A DNA stretch of 64,000 nt, taken from assembly GCA_963814165.1 (NCBI GenBank), contig CAWFBW010000016.1, positions 186,001-250,000 on the forward strand, given 5' to 3'. Within the stretch, counting starts at the first letter, position 1. Every line of letters begins with the position of its first letter. This stretch comes from DASRAA01 sp963814165. GTDB lineage: Bacteria > Acidobacteriota > Terriglobia > Terriglobales > Acidobacteriaceae. This document shows positions 33,421 to 40,832 of this stretch, piece after piece. The position numbers and the translations under genes were made by a program. The notes under the pieces are model-generated. The model made no database searches and was not told the origin of the DNA. It saw nothing but the letters and a program-made list of their open reading frames with translations.

Positions 33421-34579
33421 GGCTACCCCCGCGATGGGAGCGGGGTTAACCGATCACGTTTGGACGGTTCAGGAATTGCTAATGGGGGCTAGATGTCGTA
33501 TCTAGCGATTTGGGAATGTAGGTGCGCTTACAAAACTCACTAGCTGCATGATTCAAGGAATGTCAGACAGTCAAAAAGGGTTATACGGACGACAGGTTTT
33601 TAGATTTTCTATGCAAAATGCGGTTATGGTACTCGGCATCTTCTACGGGACATTCAGACAATCGTTCGAAAATTCATCGTTATCGACAGCTCTTTCATGC
33701 AGCTCTAAGGTGCGGAGAAATGCTGCGAAGTTCCGCACAGTGCATACGCTTGCGGAAAGCGCCACGTCCACCTCTGGGGAAAGTAGCGGTGCCAACTGGA
33801 AACTTGACGGCATACGCTGTTACGAGGGGCACTGTAAGAGTGCGATAGAAATGGTCTCATCTTGGGTCACGAATTTCAGAGAATAGCAACTTATGAAATT
33901 TGTTCTCACAACGACAAGAGATTAATCGTTTTGCTGATAGCCGCTGCTTACATAGTCGGTGACATGGTACGCAGAGGCATGTTGTTCGACAGATATAGCT
34001 TCGGTGCATTGGATAATGGTTGCACGCCGTGGCTGGGCTCGCTGCGATTTTGCCGTGGTCTGTTCGCTGCGATCTTCTTTTGGTGGTACTCGGAACATTG
34101 ACGGAGAACTAGATGGCAATGTTTTATATCTGGGAATGTGATCGTTGCGACTGCAAGACGCGACATCGCTTCTCGTTTCGAGGTATAGAAGGTGATCTAA
34201 GAGGGTCGTAAGGACGAGCATTTGTAGATTTTGTATGTTCAATGCGGTTATGGCGTCGGCGTCTCTTTGACGAACTCGTCGGGAAGAACTTGAATCACCG
34301 CAAGATTCAATCGTTTTGATAGATCTTTTCATGATTCTCTAAGATGCGATAGGGCAGGCTGCGAAGCTCACGCCAGAGTCATACGCTAGGGGAAATCGCC
34401 AGCGCAGATACCGCGCGAGAATCGCTCTCTAAAGTGGCACGGTATGACGGGGATAATGTTCGCTGGGGCAAGTAAAAGTGAGTAAATTATCAAGATTTTC
34501 TTAGCAACACAATTTAGCCACTAGGCTTTCCGCCTATCTGCTTGAAAACGAGGAATTTGCAGGGTGGGGGGAGGGGGTA
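33421..34579. other. AT-richer decayed region with a diverged direct repeat
   Basis: No credible gene was found in about 1.2 kb of lower GC than the rest of the window. Two stretches, about 33577-33765 and 34198-34401, are diverged direct copies: both contain TAGATTTT, TATG, AATGCGGTTATGG, CTCGGC/GTCGGC, TCTTTTCATG-like and GCGAAG...CATACGCT...GGAAA blocks in the same order. They may be remnants of a duplicated gene. Confidence 0.5.
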
Positions 34580-34599
34580 TTGCACCAGCGCTGGTGCAA
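34580..34599. promoter_or_regulatory. Perfect 20-bp palindrome of unknown role
   Basis: TTGCACCAGC followed by GCTGGTGCAA, without spacer. It lies 66 bases beyond the stop of the leftward secreted-protein gene. A neighbouring hairpin, TACCGCCG-CAAGA-CGGCGGTA at 34627-34647, may end that gene's transcript. It could be an operator or the remains of an element. Confidence 0.5.
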
Positions 34600-34665
34600 C
34601 ATCGCATACGAACTGCCGTCCCGCCCTACCGCCGCAAGACGGCGGTAGAACGAGTGAACTTCAGG

Positions 34666-35016
34666 CTATTGCTGGCAGGATTGATTTTCGACGACTACGT
34701 CGCGGGCGAGCAAGTAGTGGCTGGCGCCGCCAGCCTTGTGCTCACTGGAGGTTGCGTGAGTAGCGTCTCCAGAGACGGTCACCGAACGTCCGATGTAGTT
34801 GTTCAACAGCATGTCGGTTTCGTTGACACCCCAGGTAGTGCCATTGCTGGCGTGAAGGATGTACTCCTTGGCGACCGGACCGGGCTGCAGGCATCCGGTG
34901 ACTTCGACGGCCTGAGAGTGCGTCATGGATTGGTTGGTTGTGGCAGAGAGGTTGGTCAGTCCGGTGGTAGCGAAGAAAAGAACCGCCGCGGCTGCGAGGA
35001 ACAACATGCGTTTCAT
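34666..35016 (-). CDS. Small secreted protein, DUF5818-like
   Basis: A 116-residue protein with a signal peptide (MKRMLFLAAAAVLFFATTGL, cleavage near SA-TT). The mature part has VEVTGCLQPGPVAKEYILHA followed by VNETDMLLNNYIGRSVTVSG, a small OB-like beta-barrel pattern of the type annotated DUF5818 in acidobacteria. It resembles in layout the protein encoded at 63643-63972. It is periplasmic or extracellular, of unknown function; its only upstream neighbour is on the same strand-free gap of 280 bases. Confidence 0.65.
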   Translation of the reverse strand: MKRMLFLAAAAVLFFATTGLTNLSATTNQSMTHSQAVEVTGCLQPGPVAKEYILHASNGTTWGVNETDMLLNNYIGRSVTVSGDATHATSSEHKAGGASHYLLARDVVVENQSCQQ

Positions 35017-35298
35017 GCTAAAGCTCCTTTCACAACTGGTGAGGTGCCGGGGCTTCGCGCGATTGCCGGGAGAGTTCCTGTCAGTCGCGCCAGCCTGGGC
35101 ACGTCTAATTGTCTAGACGTCACAGCGCTGAGGCGGTCGCTGGTATTCGAAAGTTTTTTTGTGAGAGGCTGTACCTTTTTTCTTAGTGCAAAGCAGTTAG
35201 GACAGAAGGCGTAGAAGTACTGCTGTGGCAGTACTCGCAACTGCTGCGCATGTCACTTGAGACGCGCGAATTTTGGAAATGGTCAGGTTGCTGAATGA

Positions 35299-36469
35299 CT
35301 ATTTGCCGGGTTCGACTAGGCGGTTGTATTTCTTCAGCACCTGCTGTAGTTCGGCATGTGGAATGGCGCGGACTTCGAAGTCGTTGATGCCCTTCATGGT
35401 CTTGGCGGCGATCATGGCGTTGACGACGGCTTCTTCCACGCTCTGCACTGTGGCGAGGAAGATCGGGTTCATGTCGTCGTTCGGGAGCATGTCGATGTGC
35501 TTCACTTTACCGCCGCCCCACGCGCCCGGATTCGCCGTGGAAAAGGCGATGAAGATGTCGCCCGAGCCGTCGCCGGAGTAGCTGCCCATGCGGCCAAGGC
35601 CAAGCGGCACGCGGCGCGCCAGACGCTTGAGCTGCGAGGGCAGCAGCGGAGCGTCGGTGGCGACGACGACGATGATCGAGCCGGTGTCGTCTTTGCGCGG
35701 AATGCCGGGAGGAAGCTCGCGGCCGACGGGAATACCCGCGATGCGCAGTTGCTGCTGCACGCCGTAGTTGCATTGCACCAGCACGCCGACGGTGTAGCCG
35801 CCGTCTTTGGCGGAGAGCTTGCGCGAGGCGGTGCCGGTGCCGCCTTTGAAGCCGTTGCAGATCATGCCGGTGCCGCCGCCGACGTTGCCTTCGGCGACCG
35901 GTCCGCTCGCAGCGGTATCGAGCGCGTGGAAGGCGTCCTCCGGCTTCACGTGAAAGCCATTGATGTCGTTGAGCTCGCCGTCCCAGGTCTCGGCGACCAC
36001 GGGCAGCGACCACCAGTAGCCGCTGAGGTCGGCGGCGCCGTGTTCGATGCGCCACTGGATGGTGGCATCGCGCACGACTCCCACACTGTGGGTGTTGGTG
36101 ATCATGACCGGGCCTTCGAGGAAGCCGGACTCCTCGACCCAGGTGGTGCCGGTCATCTCGCCGTTGCCGTTGAGCGAGTACCATCCGGCGAAGACCGGAT
36201 CGTTGATGCTCTGCTTGCCGCGCGGCAGAACGGCGGTGACGCCGGTGCGCACCGGGCCTTTGCCGACCACGAGCTTGCCCTCGCCGGAGATGAGGGTGGT
36301 GAAGCCGACTTCGACTCCGGCGACGTCGGTGATGGCGTTGAGCGCGCCGGGCATGCCGTCGAACGGGATGCCGAGATCGCGGGCACGCGGCGTCGGATTG
36401 GGCGAAGGAGAAGAGGTTCGTCAGGAAGACGATTACGGCCACAGTAGTGATGCGTCGAGAGAGAGTCAT
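35299..36469 (-). CDS. P1-family (DmpA-like) aminopeptidase, secreted (one +1 frameshift)
   Basis: DmpA-type N-terminal-nucleophile hydrolases release N-terminal residues from peptides after self-cleavage. The main frame shows ITDVAGVEVGFTTLISGEG, TGVTAVLPRGK, ITNTHSVGVVRDA and GNVGGGTGMICNGFKGGTGT, all typical. The signal peptide (TTVAVIVFLTNLFSFA) lies in another frame; removing one of the G residues at 36400-36402 joins it as FANPTPRARDLGIPFDGMPG, giving about 389 residues. The usual gene has exactly this ARDLGIPFDG lead, so the shift is likely an error. Export to the periplasm is inferred. Confidence 0.85.
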
Positions 36470-36618
36470 GAGTGCTCGCACGATGGTGAGATGTGCAAGC
36501 AGTGTAGCAAGAGGGAGAGGACGGACATGCGTTGAGTATCGAGTGATCTTGCTGGGATCACCCCACGCCCGCAGAATCGGCATACTGTGGGGCGCTCAGA
36601 TCATGCGGCGGTCGTGGT

Positions 36619-37208
36619 TTAGCCGGCGGTGACGATCATCGCCTGGCAGGGAGCCTTTCCCAAGCGACGATAGGTGTGCGGGACACTGGGGTCGAAGTAG
36701 ATGGAGTCGCCGGCATCGAGTTCGTAGTCGTCCATGCCGATCTTCAGTCCGAGCTTGCCTTTCATCACGTGCAGAAATTCGGAGCCCGGATGCTGATGCG
36801 ACTTCAGTTTCTCCTCCGCAATCGGCTCGAACTCAGCGAGATAGGCGTTGGTGCGCCGCTCGTTGCTCTTGTAAGTCAAGGCTCTCGAAGTGGTACGCGA
36901 TGTCGGCGGTGCCGGGACGATCGGGCAGCTTGATGCGCTCGTCTTTCCGTACCACGGAGACAACGTGACGCTTGCGCTCGTCGGTGAAGAAGTAATCGAG
37001 ACCTACGCTGAAGACCAGTGGCGATGCGAAGCAGGGTTGGCAGGGTCGGAAACAACTTGTCACGTTCGAGTTTGGATAGCAGCGCCGGAGACAGACCAGT
37101 ATGCTTACCGAGTTCGACCAGTCCAAGGCTCTTTTTCAAGCGAAGTGCGCGCAGTTTCGGGCCGATCTGATAAGGGCGAAGGTTGTCTTCAATCGTTTTG
37201 CTGACCAT
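36619..37208 (-). CDS. XRE-family regulator with C-terminal cupin domain (two +1 frameshifts)
   Basis: Three frames in order give a complete HTH-cupin regulator. Frame one: LGKHTGLSPALLSKLERDKL, an XRE helix-turn-helix. Frame two: VFSVGLDYFFTDERKRHVVS linker. Frame three: the cupin barrel with HQHPGSEFLHVMKGKLGL and DAGDSIYFDPSVPHTYRR, holding the two cupin metal-binding motifs. Removing one base near 37019 and one near 36874 gives about 195 residues, the usual size for this class. The start is the ATG at 37208 (GAGG 9 bases upstream). Such proteins repress small-molecule or polyamine metabolism genes; the target here is unknown. Confidence 0.82.
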
Positions 37209-37512
37209 GGAGAACCTCACTTTTTCATGTGGTGCAAAATATGGCGAAAGCTTTTATTGATACTCGAGCCTGGTTATATAGATGCGATTATTCTCTTTGT
37301 GGTTAAATATCTTTTAGCTACAGTCAATACATGGCTGTCAGATTCGCACTTGTCTGACGACCGCGCGGTGCGCGAAAAGATTGTCGAGTTTCTGCGGACC
37401 GTGAGAAGTGGCCGGCTTGGGGGAGTCGGCCACTTTTCTATTTTGGAAGGCATGACATCGCTGGAACCAGCGAAGCTCGAAGTTCCCACGCCTCACGTAA
37501 ACTGGACGCGTC

Positions 37513-38775
37513 ATGAATTTCGATGTCCTGGTAGTGGGTGCCGGGGTTTCCGGCCTGGTGGCAGCGGTGGAGCTGAAGCGCCGGGGCTATTCCGTCCTGG
37601 TGCTGGAGGCATCCGATGCGGTGGGCGGTCGAGTGCGGACCGATGTCGTGGACGGATTTCTGCTGGACCGCGGATTCCAAGTGCTGCTCACGGCCTATCC
37701 GGAGGCGCGCCGTTGCCTGGATTACACAGCTCTCGATTTGAAGGAATTTGAGCCGGGAGCTATCATCCGCCACAACGGCAAATTTCACCGCGTTGCCGAC
37801 CCGATGCGACGCATGCGAAAGATCCTCGGTTCGGCATTCGCGCCGATTGGAACTCCGGCAGATAAGTTGCTGGTTGCGGAATTGCGCGGCGAGCTTCTGG
37901 GGATGGAAATTGATCAGATCCTGAGCGAACCAGAAGAGTCGACACTGGCCAACCTTCGGGAATATGGGTTCTCAGACAAAATCATTGAGCGGTTCTTCCG
38001 ACCATTCCTGAGTGGAATCTTCCTGGACCCCGAGTTGAACACTTCGGCGCGAATGTTTCACTTCGTGTACCGAATGTTCGCGCAAGGGATGGCCGCGATA
38101 CCAAATGGCGGGATGCAGGCAATTCCTCGACAATTGGCAGCGCGACTGGACGAAGGCAGCATCAGGTTTCACTCGCCGGTGCAGCACGTGTGGGAAGGTG
38201 GCGTACGGCTGGAAAGCGGCGAGGAGTTTAATACCGCGACGGTGGTGGTGGCCTGCGATCCGGTGCGCGGTGCGCGGTTGTTGCCAGAGGCAGGAATCCG
38301 TACGGCGATGCGCGGGGTGGAGTGCCTGTACTTTGCCGCAGCTGATGCGCCGATTGGCGAGCGCTACCTCGTATTGAATGGCGAGGGGAACGGACCCATC
38401 AACAATCTGTGCGTGCCCAGCGTGATTGCGCCGGGATACGCTCCGGCGGGCTGCCATCTGGTATCGGTTACTGTTCTACATTCCGCGTTAAGCGAGGACC
38501 AACTTCTGCACGATGTGCGGCAGCAACTGAGGGACTGGTTCGGAGATGGAGCGAACTCGTGGGAGTATTTGCGGTCGTACCGCATTCAAGATGCCCTGCC
38601 CGACCAATCATTGGAACACGGAGGAGTAAGCATGTCTCCAGTGCGCGTGCGACCGGGTCTGTACGTCTGCGGCGATCATCGTGGGACGGCCTCGCTGAAC
38701 GGCGCCATGCTGTCGGGCCGGCGCGCAGCCGAAGCGGTCTGCGGTGAGATTGGGCAGTCGTCGGAACTCATGTGA
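37513..38775 (+). CDS. FAD-dependent amine oxidase/protoporphyrinogen-oxidase-like protein
   Basis: A 420-residue flavoprotein. The dinucleotide-binding motif VLVVGAGVSGLVAAVELKRR at the N-terminus is followed by LEASDAVGGRVRTD, the GG-doublet of the amine oxidase/phytoene desaturase superfamily, and ends with the FAD contact LYVCGDHRGTASLNGAMLSG. No signal peptide or membrane helix. The substrate cannot be assigned; relatives include desaturases and oxidases of isoprenoids, amines and porphyrinogens. It precedes the copper-handling lipoprotein by 40 bases on the same strand. Confidence 0.85.
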   Translation: MNFDVLVVGAGVSGLVAAVELKRRGYSVLVLEASDAVGGRVRTDVVDGFLLDRGFQVLLTAYPEARRCLDYTALDLKEFEPGAIIRHNGKFHRVADPMRRMRKILGSAFAPIGTPADKLLVAELRGELLGMEIDQILSEPEESTLANLREYGFSDKIIERFFRPFLSGIFLDPELNTSARMFHFVYRMFAQGMAAIPNGGMQAIPRQLAARLDEGSIRFHSPVQHVWEGGVRLESGEEFNTATVVVACDPVRGARLLPEAGIRTAMRGVECLYFAAADAPIGERYLVLNGEGNGPINNLCVPSVIAPGYAPAGCHLVSVTVLHSALSEDQLLHDVRQQLRDWFGDGANSWEYLRSYRIQDALPDQSLEHGGVSMSPVRVRPGLYVCGDHRGTASLNGAMLSGRRAAEAVCGEIGQSSELM

Positions 38776-38815
38776 TGCAGCGGCTTGCTGAACCAAGCAA
38801 TATCAAATCGTCAAA

Positions 38816-39700
38816 ATGAAACCACCCTACAATTCGACCAGAAGAAGCTGGATCGCATACTGGTGCGCATTGGCGGTTGTGCTGGTGGCGGGATGCTCGA
38901 AGAAGCCTGAAGGCAAACGTTACGAACTGGAAGGCCGAGTGGTGGCTGTGGACACGGCCAGCCGTACCCTGACGGTTGCGCATGGAGACGTGGCCGGACT
39001 GATGCCGGGGATGACGATGCCCTTCCTCGTCGCCCGAAGCGATGACTGGATCTTCGACAAGATCGCGCCCGGCGATCATATTCACGCTACCCTGGTGATG
39101 ACCGAACATGCTGAATTGACGGACATCTCGTTCACCAAGAGCAGTCAGCCAGAAGGCGACGGCACCTCGCGCGTACGTCTTCCGGAAGCCGGCGATGTGG
39201 TGCCGGACTTCGTGTTCCTCAATCAGTCGGGCAAGACCGTGCGGCTGGAACAGTTTCGCGGCAAGCCACTACTGCTGACGTTCATCTATACGCGCTGTCC
39301 GATTCCTGATTACTGCCCCCTGATGAGCAGTAATTTTCGAGAAGTGCTGCGGTTGTTGCAGTCCGACCCGGCTGCGTTTGCGAAGGCTCAACTGCTGAGC
39401 ATCAGCATTGATCCGGAACACGATACGCCCGCCGTCTTGCATAGTTATGGTACTGGCTACGTCAGGGCCATCGATCCCAACTTTCAGCACTGGCAGTTTG
39501 TCACCGGATCTCCGGAAGAAGTTCGCAAAGCAGCCGACATCTTCGGCATCTCGTACGACCAAACCAGCGGTCAGATTATGCACAACCTTCGCACAGCGTT
39601 AGTCGGGGCAGACGGAAAAATCATCAAGGTGTACGGCGGCAACCAATGGAAGGCGAGTGAGGCAGCCCGGGATTTTGCTGCCGCTGCCGGCGGGCAGTGA
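38816..39700 (+). CDS. Lipoprotein with CusF-like copper domain and SCO1/SenC domain
   Basis: A 294-residue lipoprotein: signal segment with lipobox LVAGC-S (Cys near residue 24), residues about 32-105 a CusF-like copper-binding beta-barrel (RVVAVDTASRTLTV, LMPGMTMPF), then a SCO1/SenC thioredoxin-fold domain from about 125. The SCO copper site is visible as TRCPIPDYCPLM, a C-x5-C rather than the usual C-x3-C, and a His in IMHNLRTALVG. SCO proteins deliver copper to the CuA site of cytochrome oxidase. The fusion with a copper chaperone domain fits that role, anchored in the membrane facing the periplasm. Confidence 0.88.
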   Translation: MKPPYNSTRRSWIAYWCALAVVLVAGCSKKPEGKRYELEGRVVAVDTASRTLTVAHGDVAGLMPGMTMPFLVARSDDWIFDKIAPGDHIHATLVMTEHAELTDISFTKSSQPEGDGTSRVRLPEAGDVVPDFVFLNQSGKTVRLEQFRGKPLLLTFIYTRCPIPDYCPLMSSNFREVLRLLQSDPAAFAKAQLLSISIDPEHDTPAVLHSYGTGYVRAIDPNFQHWQFVTGSPEEVRKAADIFGISYDQTSGQIMHNLRTALVGADGKIIKVYGGNQWKASEAARDFAAAAGGQ

Positions 39701-39779
39701 ATAGCAACAACCTAAGAGCTTTGGCAGCAACTTTCCACCATTCTGGGCATCTGAATAGAGTCGCTTCCGATTTTCCTTC

Positions 39780-40769
39780 ATGGCAGAAATGCTCCAATTC
39801 GTTGTGCAGCACGGCTATGCCCTGCTGTTTTTCTGGGTCCTGGCTGAGCAGGCGGGGCTGCCGCTCCCTGCAGCGCCACTGCTGTTGGCAGCGGGAGCGT
39901 TGGCTGGCCAACATGAGCTGACATTCGCATTGGTTGTATTGACGGCGGCGACCGGGTCGCTGGTGAGTGACACCTTCTGGTATTTCTTTGGGAAACGAAA
40001 GGGAGCGGTCGTTTTGAACTGGCTCTGCAAGATCGCGCTGGAGCCGGATTCGTGTGTGCGACGCACCGAGTCAACCTTCACCAAGCTGGGATACCGAACG
40101 CTGCTGATCTGCAAATTTATTCCAGGGTTGAATACTGCCGCCCCGGCGCTATCGGCGACAGCGGGAGTCGGATTGCCGCAGTTCCTTCTGTTCGACTGGC
40201 TGGGAGCGATGCTGTGGGCGAGCGCCTTTGCGGGCCTGGGGCTCGTGTTCAGCCACCAGTTAGACCGGGTAGCGCAGGACGTGGCGCAATTCGGATCATG
40301 GACGCTGTTGGTGTTTGTGGCGGCGATCGCGGGGTTCATTGGTTACAAGTTTTACCAGCGGCGGAGGTTCATCAAGGAGATCGCGGGGGTGCGCATCCGC
40401 CCTGAAGAGCTTAAGGCGAAGCTCGACGCGGGCCACGCGATCACGATCATTGACCTGCGGCATCCCCTGGATTTACTGCCCGATCCGCGGACCTTGCCGG
40501 GGGCGCTGCAAATCTCTCCGGAAGAGTTGGCGGCACGGCATGGAGAGATTACCCGCGACGGCGAGATTGTGCTGTTCTGTACTTGACCCAACGAAGCCTC
40601 CAGCGCCCGTGCGGCGCTGCAACTTCGGAGACACGGCATTCGCAACGTGAGGCCGCTGCTCGGCGGTTTCTACGCGTGGAAGGATTTGGGGTTTCCGCTG
40701 GTGGAGGTACCCGAAGCGAATGAGCCCGCCCCTGCCCAGTTCCCGCTGGCAGCGAATGATCCGGCTTAG
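39780..40769 (+). CDS. DedA-family membrane protein fused to rhodanese domain, with in-frame UGA (candidate selenocysteine)
   Basis: Residues about 1-195 are a DedA/VTT membrane domain (LAEQAGLPLPAAPLLLAAGA, then LLICKFIPGLNTAAPALSAT), followed by a hydrophobic segment and, from about residue 205, a rhodanese domain (GVRIRPEELKAKL, IIDLRHPLDLL, EIVLFCT). The frame meets UGA at 40584-40586, and then continues without a stop for 60 codons: PNEASSARAALQLRRHGIRN, LLGGFYAWKDLGFPL, ending at TAG 40767-40769. Relatives carry C-x-C-P-N-E-A here, so UGA replaces the second Cys, two residues after the presumed catalytic Cys. If UGA is not read, the product ends at 268 residues and the sulfurtransferase domain lacks its C-terminal half. 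Selenocysteine, error and nonsense mutation are all open. Confidence 0.72.
40601..40619 (+). promoter_or_regulatory. Hairpin downstream of UGA, bSECIS-like
   Basis: CAGCGCC and GGCGCTG form a perfect 7-bp stem around loop CGTGC. The stem begins 14 nt and the loop 21 nt after the UGA, within the range given for bacterial selenocysteine insertion elements, and G is among the first two loop bases. The hairpin also lies in the coding sequence for SARAAL, so it may be chance. Confidence 0.4.
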
Positions 40770-40832
40770 AGGGCTTTCCTGGTACGCGGGTGGCCACGCC
40801 CGCCGACTTCGAATCAATCCAAAAAGCAGACC

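Noticed and set aside
23000..35300. CRISPR array in the repeat-rich accessory region
   Set aside because: The repeats are few, differ from one another and lack regular spacers; no cas gene is present.
35356..36447. 363-codon Gly/Asp/His-rich frame on the + strand
   Set aside because: Antisense to the P1-family peptidase gene.
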